Positions 15,401 through 28,874 of a stretch of 64,000 nt of DNA are shown here, piece after piece; within the stretch, counting starts at the first letter, position 1; each line of letters starts with the position of its first letter. The position numbers and the translations under genes are program-made. The DNA lies in contig JARWKL010000005.1 in the NCBI GenBank assembly GCA_029961685.1, positions 21,046,164-21,110,163 on the forward strand, given 5' to 3'. Below the pieces are notes generated by a model. The model searched no databases. It was not told the DNA's origin and saw only the letters and a list, made by a program, of their open reading frames with translations. Source of the stretch: Aristolochia californica. Lineage: Eukaryota > Streptophyta > Magnoliopsida > Piperales > Aristolochiaceae.

Positions 15401-18400
15401 AATGCCCAATGCACCAATGTAGAGAGAGATAATTCCAAAATGTGTCTGAAATTTCTAGGGATTGTAAACTTTTTTTAGTTTTTATATATCAGGTTTTGCA
15501 ATCGCCAGAAAAAGGGGAGGCGGGGGATTTTTAACTGAGTGTTGACACCCAATCCATAAGTCATTCCTTACAAAAATATAGCCCATTACACAAGATAAAT
15601 CTCTTTACAATCATCAATGATCGTTAGGTCAACTTTTTGTAAATGGGCAAAATAATGGCTTGTTTGACTCGAGTAATTTTCCCACTGCACGTTCACTTGA
15701 GAACTCAATGTTATTCTCTTTGAAAGGTTTCGATCGATACGTCATTTGCATCTTCAACATGTTTCAAGCATGCATATCCAATTTTTAAAACATGTGTAGA
15801 AAAATCTCTTACTTATAAAATTGCGAGCTATAAGGGTTGAACTAGTGGAATTTCCCTAACTTGGATAACAAAACTTTTGTTTTCATTTGTTGTGTGTCAA
15901 TAAATTTTCTTTACTTTCATAATTTTATTGTTTTAAATTCCTTCCATACAGAAACTCTAAACTTTACATTTTGTAGTGATCTATTTGCCTTTTATCTCTT
16001 TATTTTTTGTTTAGAAGATGAAGGGAAAGTGAAAACTCAAGTTTTGATTTAAGAAAAAAATTTATATCTAAAATGGAAATGCACAATACACAAATGTAGA
16101 GCGAGATAATTCCAAAAAGTGTCTGTAATTTTTAGAGATTGTAAACACTTTTTAGTTTTTATGTATCAGGTTTAGCAATTGTCCGAAAAAGGGGGAGGCG
16201 GGCGATCTTTAATTGAGTGTTGAATCCAAATCCATAAGTCATTCCTTACAAAAATATAGCCCGTTACGCATGATAAATCACTTTGCAATCATCTATGATC
16301 GTTAGGTCACCTTTTTGTAAATGGGCAAAATCATGGCTTGTTTGACTCGAGTAAATATCCCATCGCACGTTCACTTGAGAATTTAATGTTATTCTCTTTA
16401 AAAGGTTTGGATCCATAGGTCAATTTCATCTTTAACATGTTTGAAGCATGCATATCCATCTTTTAACACATGTGTATAAAAATCTCTTTCTTTTAAAATT
16501 CCAAGCTAAAAGGGTTAAACTAGTGGAATTTCCCAAACTTGGAAAAAAAAACTTTTGTGTTCATTTGTGGTGTGTGAATAAATTATCTTTACTTACATTT
16601 GTTGATTTCTTCAAATTATTTCCATACATAAACTCTAAAATTTTCATTTTGTTGTGATCTATTTTCCTTTTATCTCTTTTTTTGGTTTACGAGATGAAGC
16701 GTAAGTGAAAACTCAAGTTTTGCTTTAAGGAAAAAGTATACATAAAAAATGAAAATGCACAATGCACAAATGTGGAGAGAGATAATTCCAAATAGTGTCA
16801 TGAATTTTAAAGGATTGTAAACTCTTTTAAGTTTTTATATAATATGTTCTGTAATCTGTGGGAAAAGGGGGAGGCGGGGGATTTTTAACTGAGTGTTGAA
16901 TCCAAATCCATAAGTCATTCCTTACAAAAATATAGCCCGATACGCATGATAAATCACTTTTCAATCATCTATGATCGTTAGGTCAGCTTTTTGTAAATGG
17001 GCAAAATATTGGCTACTTTGACTCGTGTAAATATCCCACCGCACGTTCACTTGAGAATTTAATGTTATTCTCTTTAAAAGTTTTGGATCCATAGGTCATT
17101 TGCATCTTTAACATGTTTGAAGCTTCCATATCCATTTTTTAAAACGTGTGTAGAAAAATCTTTGTCTTATAAAATTCCGCCCTATTAGGGTTGAACTAGT
17201 GGAATTTCCCAAACTTGGATAACAAAACTTTTGTGTTCATTTATGGTGTGTGAATAAATTTTATTTACTTACATTTGTTTATTGCTTTAAATTATTTCCA
17301 TACATAAACTCTAAAATTTTCATTTTGTTGTGCTCTATTTGCATTTTATCTCTTTTTTTTCTTTACGAGAGGAAGGGAAAGTGAAAACTCAAGTTTTGAT
17401 TTAAGAAAAAAGTAAACATCTAAAATGGAAATGCACAATGCACAAATTTAGATAGAGATAATTCCAAAAAGTGTTGGTAATTTTTAGGGATTGTATACTC
17501 TTTTTAGTTTTTATATATCAGGTTGTGCAATTGTCGAGGAAAGAGGGAGGTGGGGAATTTTTAATTTAGAGTTGAAAAAATAAATCCATTTACGCACGAT
17601 TAATCTCTTTTCATATATCTATGATCGTTAGGTCACCTTTTTTTAATTGGCCAAAATAATGGCTTGTTTGACTCAGGTAAATATCCCACCGCTCATTCAC
17701 TTGGGAATTTAATGTTATTCTCTTTAAAAGGTTTGGATCCATAGGTAATTTGCAGCTTTAACCTATTCCAAGCATGCATATAAAGTTTTTAAAACATGTG
17801 TAGAAAAATCTCTTTCTTATAAAATTCTGAGCTGTTAGGGGTGAACTAGTGGAATTTTCCAAACTTGGATAACAAAACTTTTGTGTTCAATTGTGGTGTG
17901 TGAATAACTTTTTTTATTTCCATCTGTTTATTGCTTTAAATTATTTCCATGCATAATCTCTAAAATTTTCATTTTGTAGTGATCTTTTCGCCTTTTATCT
18001 TTTTTTTTGTTTGCGAGATGAAGGGAAAGTTAAAAATCAAGTTTTTATTTAATAAAAAAGTTTACATATATAATGGATATTAACAATGCACCAATTTAGA
18101 GAGAGATAATTCCAAAAAGTGTCTGAAATTTCTAGGGATTGTAAACTCTTTTTAGTTTTTATATATCAGGTTTTGCAATCGCCGGAAAAAGGGGAGGCGG
18201 CGGATTTTTAACTGAGTGTTGACACCCAATCCGTAAGTCACTCCTTACAAAAATATAGCCCGTTACACCTGATAAATCACTTTACAATCATCTATGATCG
18301 TTAGGTCAGCTTTTGTAAATCGGCAAAATAATGGCTTGTTTTAATCAACTAATTTTCCCACCGCACGTTCACTTGAGAATTTGATGTTATTCTCTTTAAA

Positions 18401-21261
18401 AGGTTTGGATCGATAGGTCATTTGCATCTTCAACAAGTTTCAAGCATGCATATCCATTTTTTAAAACATGTGTAGACAAATCTCTTACTTATAAAAGTCC
18501 GAGATATAAGGGTTGAACTAGTGGAATTTCCCTAACTTGGATAACAAAACTTTTGTGTTCATTTGTGGTGTGTGAATAAATTTTCTTTAGTTTCATAAGT
18601 TTATTGCTTTAAATTCTTTCCATACAAAAAATCTAAACTTTTCTTTTTTTTGTGATCTATTTGCCTTTTATCTCTTTTTTTGTGTTTACGAGAGGAAGGG
18701 AAAGTGAAAACTCAAGTTTTAAATAAAGAAAAAAATTTATAACTAAAATGGAAATGCACAATGCATAAATTTGGATAGAGATAATTCCAAAAAGTGTCTG
18801 TAATTTTTAGAGATTTTAAACTCTTTTTATTTTTTATATATCAGGTTTGCATTTGTCGGGAAAAGGGGGAGGCTGGGGATTTTTAACTGAGTTTTGAATC
18901 CCAATCCATAAGTTATTTCTTAAAAAAAATATAGCCCATTACGCATGATAAATCACTTGCAATAATCTATGATTGTTAGGTCAACTTTTTGTAAATGGGC
19001 AAAATAATGGCTTGTTTGACTTGGGTAAATATCCCACCGCACGTTCTCTTGAGAATTTAATGTTATTTTCTTTAAAAGGTTTGGATCCATAGGTTAATTG
19101 CATCTTTAACATGTTTCAAGCTTGAATATTCATTTTTTAAAATATGTGTAGAAAAATCTCTTTCTTATAAAATTTCGAGCTATAAGGGTTGAACTAGTGG
19201 AATTTCCCAAACTTGTATAACAAAACTTTTGTGTTCATTTGTGGTGTGTGAATAAATTTTCTTTACTTACATATGTTTATTGGTTTAAATTCTTTCCATA
19301 CATAAACTCTAAAATTTTTATTTTGTTGTGTTCTGTTTGCCTTTTATCTCTTTTTTTTGTTTACAAGATGAAGGGAATGTGAAAACTCAAGTTTTAGTTT
19401 AAGTAAAAATTATACAACTAAAATTGAAATGCACAATGCACAAATGTAGAAAGAAATAATTCCAAAAAGTGTCTATAATTTTTAGGGATTGTAAACTCTT
19501 TGTAGTTTTTATATATGTGGTTCTGCAATCGTCGGGAAAAGGGGGAGGTTGGGATTTTTAACTGAGAGTTGACTCCCAATCCATAAGTTATTCCTTACAA
19601 AATATAGCCCATTATGCATGATAAATCACTTTACATACATCTATGATCGTTAGGTCAACTTTTTGTAAATGGGCAAAATAATGGCTTGTTTGAGTCGGTT
19701 AAATATCCCACCGCACGTTCACTTGAGAATTTAATGTTATTCTCTTTATAAGGTTTGGATCCATAGGTCTTTTGCATCTTTAACATGTTTGAAGCATTCA
19801 TATCCATTTTTTAAAACATGTATAGAAAAATCTTTTTCTTATAAAATTCCGAGCTATAAGGGTGGAGCTAGTGGAATTTCCCTAACTTGGATAACAAAAC
19901 TTTTGTGTTCATTTGTGGGGTGTGAATAAATTTTCTTTACTTTCATTTGTTTATTGCTTTAAATTATTTCCATACATAAACTCTAAAATTTTCATTTTGT
20001 TGTGATCTATTTGCCTTTAATCTCTTTTTTTTTCTTATTTAACGAAATGAAGGGAAAGTGAAAACTCAAGTTTTGATTTAAGAAAAAAGTATACATCTCA
20101 AATGGAAATGCAAAATTAACAAATGTAGAGAGAGATAATTCCAAAAAGTGTCTGTAATTTTTAGGTATTGTAAATTCTTTTTAGTTTTTATATATCAGGT
20201 TCTGCAATCTTCGAGAAATGAGGGAGGTTGGTGATTTTTTATTTAGTGTTGAATCCCAATCCATAAGTCATTCCTTACAAAAATGTATCCCGTTACACAT
20301 TATAAATCACTTTACAATCATCTATGATCGTTTGGTTAGCTTTTTGTAAAATGGTAAAATAATGGCTTGTTTGACTTGCGTAAATATCCCACCGCACGTT
20401 CACTTGAGAATTTAATGTTAATCTCTTTAAAAGGTTTGGATCCATAGGTTATTTGAATTTTTAACATGTTTGAAGCATGCATATCCTTTTTTTAAAACAT
20501 TTGTAGAAAAATCTCTTTCTTTTAAAATTCCGAGCTATTAGGGTTGAACTAGTGGAATTTCCGAAACATGAAAAAAAAAACTATTGTGTTCATTTGTGGT
20601 GTGTGAATGAATACTCTATACTTACATTTGTTAATTGCTTTAAATTTTTACCATACATAAACTCTAAAATTTTCATTTTATTGTGATCTATTTGTCTTTT
20701 ATCTATTTTTTTTTGTTTACGAGATGAACGGAAAGTGAAAACACAAGTTTTTACTTAAGAAAAAATTATACATCTAAAATGGAAATGCACAATGCACAAA
20801 TGTAGACAGAGATAATTCCAAAAAGTGTCTGAAATTTCTAGGGATTGAAATTTATTTTTTGTTTTTGTAAATCTGGTTCTACAATCGTCAGGATAAGGGG
20901 GAGGTAGGGAACTTTTAACTGAGTGTTGAATCCCAATCCATATGTCATTCCTTACAAAAATATACTCCGTTACGTATGATAATTCACTTTACAATCATTT
21001 ATGATCGATAGGTCAACTTTTTTTAAATGGGCCAAATAATGGCTTGTTTGACTCAAATAAATATCCCACCGCTCGTTCACTTGAGAATTTAATGTTATTC
21101 TCTTTGAAAGTTTTGGATCCATAGGTCATTTGCATATTTAACATGTTTGAAGCATGCATATCCAATTTTTAAAACATGTGTAAAAAAATCTCTTTCTTAT
21201 AAAATTCCGAGCTATATCTTCAATGTTAATATGGCCATGACATTTGTATGGAAGACCTTGT

Positions 21262-21507
21262 CTATAGGATTTCTTTAAGTATCAAGAGATTCCAGAGCTT
21301 GTCGATGGGAATTTGAGGCTTATAAATATATTGACTTACCACACTACCTTCAAAAGGGATGTGAGGTCTGGTAACTGTAAGACAAATCATTTTTTTCACT
21401 AGCTTTTGATATTTTCCTACATCAACATCATCTTTATTACTAACACATAATTTCACATTAGCATCCATAGGAGTAGATACAAGACGATACCCCAACATTC
21501 CTGTCAA
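21262..21507 (-). pseudogene. Copia reverse transcriptase C-terminal remnant
   Basis: The minus-strand frame has no true ATG at this edge; the first codon is TTG. It reads TGMLGYRLVSTPMDANVKL, then KYQKLVKKMICLTVTRPHIP, then SVVSQY. These are the conserved steps between the copia polymerase domain and RNase H (family forms TGMLG.KP..TPMD, Y..LVG.LIYL..TRPDI.FAV, VSQF). The frame closes at KEIL-stop. Shifting frame near 21268 gives a continuation with GLPYKCHGHINIE, matching the linker before RNase H, so one frameshift is likely. The RNase H catalytic region is cut off at the satellite junction. It is a non-functional fossil. Confidence 0.85.
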
Positions 21508-21651
21508 AGGGGGGGTTAGTGAACATTGAAGTTGAAGTTGAAGTTTGACTTCAAATTCAAGGCAATGATTTAATTCAACTTCGACTTCAAATTGGGTGTT
21601 AGTGATTTAATGTAGTATTAAAATATATTAATATACTAATTATTTGACAGG
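21500..21651. repeat. Foldback (MITE-like) segment inside the copia fragment
   Basis: The segment is bounded by CCTGTCAAA (21500-21508) and its exact reverse complement TTTGACAGG (21643-21651). Inside, a GAAGTTGAAGTTGAAGT tract faces a TTCAACTTCGACTTCAAATT tract, making a second imperfect inverted repeat. The segment separates the copia LGIEV patch from the TGMLG patch by about 170 bp where about 75 bp is usual, so it looks inserted. It has no coding capacity. The family is not identified. The terminal match is only nine bases and part of it lies in copia coding sequence, so chance is possible. Confidence 0.5.
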
Positions 21652-21864
21652 TTGTCTACATCTCTTCAACCTCGATGCCCAGGTAAAAATTTTAGAACAA
21701 GATTGATGGCTTCATTACGAATTTTTTTTTACTACTTTTTAAGTTGTTGATAAGTTCACGTAGTATTATTCCACAAGGAGCATGTACCCAGCATATAGAA
21801 CTGCCACTTTGATCATTTTGGTGGTTATGAATTATATGGTAACAAAGAAAACTATTACCAAAGT

Positions 21865-24800
21865 GGGTTGAACTAGTGGAATTTCCCTAACCTAGATAAC
21901 AAAACTTTTATGTTCATTTTTGGTGTGTGAATAAATATTCTTTACTTTAATTTGTTTATTGCTTTAAATTATTTCCATACATAAACTCTAAAGTTTTCAT
22001 TTTGTTGTGATCTATTTGCCTTTTATCTCTTTTTTTTTTTTTGTTTACGAGATGAAGGGTAAGTGAAAACTCAAGTTTTGATTTAAGAAAAAAGTATACA
22101 TCTAAAATGGAAATACAAAATGCACAAATGTAGAGAGAGATAATTCCAAAAAGTTTCTGTAATTTTTAGGGATTGTAAACTCTTTATAGTTTTTATATAT
22201 CTGGTTCTGCAATCGTCGAGAAAAGGTGGATGCGGGGGATTTTGAACTGAGTGTTGAATCCAAATCCATAAGTCATTCCTTAAAAAAATATAGCCCGTTA
22301 CGCATGATAAATTACTTAACAATCATCTACGATTGTTTGGTCAGTTTTTTGTAAATGGGAAAAATAATTGGTTGTTTGACTCAGGTAAATAGCCCACCAC
22401 ACGTTCACTTGAGAATTTAGTGTTATTCTCTTTAAAATATTTGGATCCATTTGTAATTTGAATATTTAACATGTTTCAAGCATCCTTATCCATTTTTTAA
22501 AACATGTGTTAAAAAATCTCTTTCTTATAAAATTCTGAGCCATTAGGGTTGAACTAGTGGAATTTCCCTAACTTGGATAACAAAACTTTTGTGTTCATTT
22601 GTGGTGTGTGAATAAATTTTCTTTACTTAATTTTTTAATTTCTTTAAATTACTTCCATATGTAATCTCTAAAATTTTCAATTTTTTGTGATCTATTAACC
22701 TCTTATCTCTTTTTTATTTTGTCCTGGAGATGAAGGGAAAGTGAAAGTTCAAGTTTTGATTTAAGAAAAAAATATACATTTAAAATGGAAATGCACAATG
22801 CACAAATGTAGAGAGAGACAATTCCAAAAAGTTTATGTAATTTTTAGGGATTGTAAACTTTTTTTTTAAATATATTTTAGGTTCAACAATCATCGGGGAA
22901 AGGGGGAGGCGGGGGATTTTTAACTAAGAGTTGAATCCTAATCCATAAGTCATTCCATACAAAAATATAGCCCATTACGCATGATAAATCACTTTACAAT
23001 CATCTATGATTGTTAGGTCAGCTTTTTGTAAATGGGCAAAATAATGGCTTGTTCGACTCGGGTAAATATCCCACCGCACGTTCGCTTGAAAATTTAATGT
23101 TATTCTCTTTCAAAGGTTTGGATCCGTAGGTCATTTACATCTTTAACATATTTGAAGCATGCATATCCAATTTTTAAAACATGTGTAGAAAAATCTGATT
23201 CTTATAAAATTCCGAGCTATTAGGGTTGAACTAGTGGAATTTCCCAAACTTGGATAACAAAACTTTTGTGTTCATTTATGGTGTGTGAATAATTTTTTTA
23301 TTTATATTTGTTTATTGCTTTAAATTATTTCCATACATAAACTCTAAAATTTTCATTTTATTGTGCTCTATTTGCCTTTTATCATTTTTTTTTGTTTACG
23401 AGAGGAAGGCAAACTCAAGTTTTGATTTAAGAAAAAGTATACTTCTAAAATGGAAATGCACAATGCACAAATTTAAAGAGAGATAATTCCAAAAATTTCT
23501 GTAATTTTTAGTGATTGTAAACTCTTTTTAATTTTTATATATCAGGTTTTGCTATCGTCGGGAAAAGGGGGGGGGGGGGATTTTTAACTGAGATTTGACT
23601 CCCAATCCATAAGTCATTACTTACAAAAATAAAGCCCGGTACGCATGATAAATCATTTTACATACATCTATTATCATTAGGTCAGTTTTTTGTAAATGGG
23701 AAAAATAATGGCTTGTTTGACTCGGGTAAATTAGCTCACCGCTCGTTCACTTGGGAATTTAATGTTATTTTCTTTAAAAGGTTTGGATCCATAGGTCATT
23801 TTCATCTTTAACATGTTTCAATCATGCTCATCCATTTTTTAAAACATGTGTAGAAAAATCTCTTTCATTTAAAATTCTGAGCTATTAGGGTTGTACTAGT
23901 GGAATTTCCAAAACTTGGATAACAAAACTTTTGTGTTCATTTCTGGTGTGTGAATAAAATTTCCTTACTTAAATTTGTTTATTGTTTTAAATTTTTACCA
24001 TACATAAACTCTAAAATTTTCATTTTATTGTGATCTATTTGCCTTTTATCTCTTTTTCTTGTTTACTAGATGAAGCGAAAGTGAAAACTCAAGTTTTGAT
24101 TTAAGAAAAAAGTATACATCTACAATGGAAATGCACAATGAACAAATGTAGAGAGAGATAATTCCAAGAAGTGTTTGTTATTTTTTTGGGATTGTATACT
24201 CTTTTTAGTTTTTATTATAAGTTTCTGCAATCGTCGGGAAAAGGGGGAGGCAGGGAATTTTTAACTCAGTGTTGACTACCAATCTATATGTTATTCCTTA
24301 CAAAAATATAGCCCGTTATGCATGATAAATCAATTTACAATCATCTATCATTGTTAGGTCAGCTTTTTGTAAATGGGCAAAATAATTTCTTGTTTGACTC
24401 GGGTAAATATCCCACCGCACTTTCACTTGAGAATTTATTGTTATTCTCTTTAAGAGGTTTGGATCCATAGGTCATTTAAATCTTTAACATGTTTCAAGCA
24501 TCTATGTCCATTTTTTAAAACATGTGTAGAAAAATCTCTTTCTTATAAAATTCTGAGCTATTAGGGTTGAGCGAGTGGAATTTCCCAAACTTGGATAACA
24601 AAACTTTTGTGTTCATTTGTGGTGTGTGAATAAATTTTCTTTACCTAAATTTTTTTATTGCTTTAAATTACTTCCATATGTAATCTCTAAAATTTTCATT
24701 TTGTTGTTATCTATTAGCCTTTTATCTCTATTTTTTATCTAGGAGATGAAGGGAAAGTGAAAATTCAAGTTTTGATTTAAATAAATAATATACATTTAAA

Positions 24801-27800
24801 ATAGAAATGCACAATGCACAAATGTAGAGAGAGACAATTCCAAAAAGTGTCTGTAATTTTTAGGAATTGTAAACTCTTTTTTTTTTTTTTTATATTTCAG
24901 GTTCTGCTATCGTCGGGAAAAGGGGGAGGCGGGGCATTTTTAACTAAGAGTTGACTCCCAATCCATAAGTCATTCCATACAAAAATATAGCCCATTACGC
25001 ATGATAAATCACTTTACAATCATCTATGATCGTTAGGTCAGCTTTTTGTAAATGGGCAAAATAATGGCTTGTTTGACTCGGGTAAATATCCCACCGCACG
25101 TTCACTTGAAAATTTAATGTTATTTTCTTTAAACGGTTTAGATCCATAGGTCATTTACATCTTTAACATGTTTGAAGCATGCATATCCATTTTTTTAAAA
25201 ATGTGTAGAAACATCTCTTTCTCATAAAATTCCGAGCTATTAGGGTTCAACTAGTGGAATTCCCAAACTTGGATAACAAAACTTTCGTGGTCATTTGTGG
25301 TGTGTGAAAAAAAAATTATTTCCTTACATTTTTTTATTGCTTTAAATTCTTTCCATACATAAACTCTATAATTTTCATTTTTTTCTGATCTATTTGCCTT
25401 TTATCTCTTTTTATCGTTGACGAGATGAAGTCAAAACGGAAAACTCAAGCTTTGATTTAAGAAAAAAGTATACATCTAAAATGGAAATCCACAATGCACC
25501 AATGTAGAGGGAGATAATTCCAACAAGTGTCTGAAATTTGTTGGGATTGTAACCTCTTTTTAGTTTTTATATATCAGGTTCTGCAATCGCCAGAAAAGGG
25601 GGAGGCGGGGGATTTTTAACTGAGTGTTGACTCCCAATCCATAAGTCATTCCTTAAAGAAATATAGCATGTGACACATGATAAATCACTTTACAATCATC
25701 TATGATCGTTAGGTCAACTTTTTATAAATAGGTAAAAATAATGGCTTGTTTGACTCGGGTACATATCCCACCATACGTTCACTTGAGAATTTAATGTTAT
25801 TCTCTTTAAAAGGTTTGGATCCATAGGTCAATTGCATCTTTAACATGTTTGAAGCATGCATATCCATTTTTTAACATATGTGTATAAAAATCTTTTTCTT
25901 TTAAAATTCCGAGCTAAAAGTGTTAAACTAGTGGAATTTCCCAAACTTGGATAACAAAACTTTTGTGTTCATTTGTCGTGTGTGAATAAATTTTCTTTAC
26001 TTACATTTGTTGATTGCTTTAAATTCTTTCCATACATAAACTCTAAAATTTACATTTGTTGTTATCTATTTGCCTTTTATCTCTTTTTTTGGTTTGCGAG
26101 ATGAAGGGAAAGTGAAAACTCAAGTTTTCCTTTAAGAAAAAAGTATACATCAAAATGGAAATGCACAATGCACAAATGTGGAGAGAGAGAATTCCAAAAA
26201 GTGTTATGAATTTTAAAGGATTGTAAACACTTTTTAGTTTTTATATATAGGGTTCTACAATCGTCTGGAGAAGGGGGAGGCGGGGGTTTTTTAACTGAGT
26301 GTTGAATCCAAATCCAAATGTCATTCCTCACAAAAATATAGCTTGTTACGCATGATAAATCACTTTACAATCACCTATGATTGTTAGGTCTACTTTTTGT
26401 AATTGGGCAAAATATTGGCTTGTTTGACTCGGGTAAATATCCCACGGCACGTTCACTTGAGAATTTATTGTTATTCTCTTTAAAAGGTTTGGATCCATTG
26501 GTCATTTACATCTTTAACATGTTTCAAGCATGCATATCCATTTTTTAAAACATGTGTAGAAAAATCTGATTCTTATAAAATTCCGAGCTATTAGGGTTGA
26601 ACTAGTGGAATTTCCCAAACTTGGATAACAAAACTTTTGTGTTCATTTATGGTGTGTGAATAAATTTTATTTACTTATATTTTTTTATTAATTTAAATTA
26701 TTTCCATACATAAACTCTAAAATTTTCATTTTATTGAGCTCTATTTGCCTTTTATCTCTTTTTTTTTGTTTACGAGAGGAAGGGAAACACAAGTTTTGAT
26801 TTAAGAAAAAGTATACTTCTAAAATGGAAATGCACAATGCACAAATGAAAAGAGTGATAATTCCAAAAAGTATCAGTATTTTTTAGGGATTGTAAACTCT
26901 TTTTATTTTTTATATATCAAGTTTTGCTATCGTCGAGAAAAGGGGGAGGGGGGGGGGGATTTCTAACTGAGAGTTGACTCCTAATCCATAAGTCATTCCT
27001 TACAAAAATAAAGCCCGTTACGCATGATAAATCAATTTACATACATCTATTATCATTAGGTCAGCTTTTTGTAAATTCCAAAATAATGGCTTGTTTGCTT
27101 CGGGTAAATATCCCACCGCTCGTTCACTTGGGAATTTAATGTTATTATCTTTAAAAGGTTTGTATCCATAGATCATTTGCATCTTTAACATGTTTCAAGC
27201 ATGCTTATCCATTTTTTAAAACATGTGTAAAAAATCTCTTTCATATAAATTCTAATCTATTAGGGTTGAACTAGTGGAATTTCCCAAACTTGGATAACAA
27301 AACTTTTGTGTTCATTTGTGGTGTGTGAATAAATTTTTTATATTTCCATTTGTTTATTGCTTTAAATTATTTCCATACATAAACTCTAAAATTTTCATTT
27401 TGTTGTGATCTTTTTGCCTTTTATCTTAATTTTTTGTTTACAAGATGAAGGGAAAGTGATTACTCAAGTTTTTATTAAAGAAAAAAGTTTACATATATAA
27501 TGGAAATTCACAATGCAAAAATGTAGAAAGAGATAATTCCAAAATGTGTATGTAATTTTTTGGGATTGTAAACTCTTTTTAGTTTTTGTACATCAGGTTC
27601 TGCAATCGTCAGGAAAAGGGGGGGGGAATTTTTAACTTAGTGTTGAATGCCAATCCATAAGTCATTCCTTCAAAAACTATAGCCCGTTACAAGTGATAAA
27701 TCACTTTACAATCAAATTTGATCATTAGGTCAGCTTTTTATAAATGGGCAAAATATTGTCTTGTTTGAGTCAGGTAAATATCCCACTGAACGTTCACTTT

Positions 27801-28874
27801 AGAATTTAATGTTATTATCTTTAAAAGGTATGGATCCATAGGTCATTTGCATCTTTAACATGATTCAAGCATGCATATCAATTTTTTAAAACATGTGTAG
27901 AAAAATATCTTACTTATAAAATTCCGAGCTATAAGGGTTGAACTAGTGGAATTTATATATCAGGTTCTGCAATCGACGGGAAAAGGGGAAGGCGGGGGAT
28001 TTTTAACTGAGTATTGAATCCCAATCCATAAGTCATTCCTTGTAAAAATATAGCTATTACGTATGATAAATCACTTTGGAATCATCTATGATCATTAGGT
28101 TAGCTTTTTTTAAATGGGCAAAATAATGGCTTGTTTGATTTGGGTAAATATACCATCGCACTTTCACTTGACAATTTAATGTTATTCTCTTTAAAAGGTT
28201 TGGATCCATAGGTCAATTGAATCTTTAACATGTTTCAAGCATGCATATCCATTTTTTAAAACATGTGTAGAAAAATCTCTTTCTTATAAAATTCCGAGCT
28301 ATTAGGGTTGAAATAGTGGAATTTCCCAAACTTGGATAACAAAAATTTTGTGTTCATTTGTGCTGTGTGAAAATTTTTTATTTACTTACATATGTTTATT
28401 GCTTGAAATTCTTTCCATGCATAAATTCTAAAATTTTCATTTTGTTGTGATCTATTTGCCTTTTATCTCTTTTTTTTGTTTACAAGATGAAGGGAAAGTC
28501 AAAACTCAAGTTTTGATTTAAGTAAAAAGAATACAACTAAAATCGAAAGGCACAATGCATAAATGTAGAAAGAGATAATTCCAAAAAATTTCTATAATTT
28601 TTAGGGATTGTAAACTCTTTTCAGTTTTCATATATAAGGTTCTGCAATCGTCGGGAAAATGGGGACGTGGGGATTTTTAACTGACAGTTGACTCCCAATC
28701 CATAAGTAATTCCTTAGAAATATTGCCCGTTACGCATGATAAATCACTTTACATACTTCTATGATCGTTAGATCAACTTTTTGTAAATGGGCAAAATAAT
28801 AGCTTTTTTGACTCGGGTAAATATCCCACTGCACGTTTACTTGAGAATTTAATGTTATTCTCTTTAAAAGGTTT
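21865..28874 (+). repeat. Satellite array, diverged block after the copia fragment
   Basis: Same satellite and orientation as the left block, resuming at GGGTTGAACTAGTGGAATTT. Some variants recur at intervals of two to five monomers. For example, monomers with an ACTTCCATATGTAATCTC variant are near 22650 and 24665, and monomers with GAGAGGAAGG...AAGTATACTTC are near 23400 and 26775. This points to older multi-monomer duplications now blurred by mutation. Two monomers have expanded G runs near 23567-23579 and 26941-26958. A monomer near 27954 has a large internal deletion. No genes are seen. Confidence 0.92.
27954..27966 (+). other. Deletion junction within a satellite monomer
   Basis: AACTAGTGGAATTT runs straight into ATATATCAGGTTCTGC. 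In intact monomers these two elements are separated by roughly 350 bp (the CTTGGATAAC...TTTTTATAT part). The shared ATTT/TTTAT bases at the join are consistent with a microhomology deletion. Confidence 0.85.

Larger units (their letters stand above)
1..21215 (+). repeat. Satellite array, left block (monomer about 600-680 bp)
   Basis: Tandem head-to-tail copies of one AT-rich monomer, typically about 670 bp. The GGATCC landmark falls at 545, 1221, 1878, 2554, 3156, 3829, 4503, 5105, 5778 and 6452. Landmarks in each unit are a segment beginning GGGTTGAACTAGTGGAATTT, a T-run before ACGAGATGAAGGGAAAGTG, a G-rich motif (GGGAAAAGGGGGAGGCGGGG) and AAATATCCCACCGCACGTTC. The window opens inside a monomer, so the array continues to the left. 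Monomers here are fairly diverged and several are shortened by internal deletions (junctions near 3040, 4989, 6818, 7723, 9478 and 12020). Reading frames are short and lie on shared monomer positions, so I see no genes. The monomer family is not one I recognise by name. Confidence 0.95.
21216..21864 (-). mobile_element. Degenerate Ty1/copia pol fragment inserted in the satellite
   Basis: This 650-bp block has no satellite sequence. Satellite stops after ...CCGAGCTAT and resumes at GGGTTGAACTAGTGG, with only about three monomer bases missing. On the minus strand the block reads as a decayed copia reverse transcriptase. A patch with VAVL and YMLLV near 21780-21810 sits where the catalytic VYVDD region is expected. 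About 110 bp further on comes FYLGIEVEE (near 21660-21685), then a 150-bp foldback, then TGMLGYRLVSTPMD. The order and most of the spacing fit the family. Both ends are truncated and no LTR or target-site duplication is visible. The upstream patch is tentative because it is badly eroded. Confidence 0.75.
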
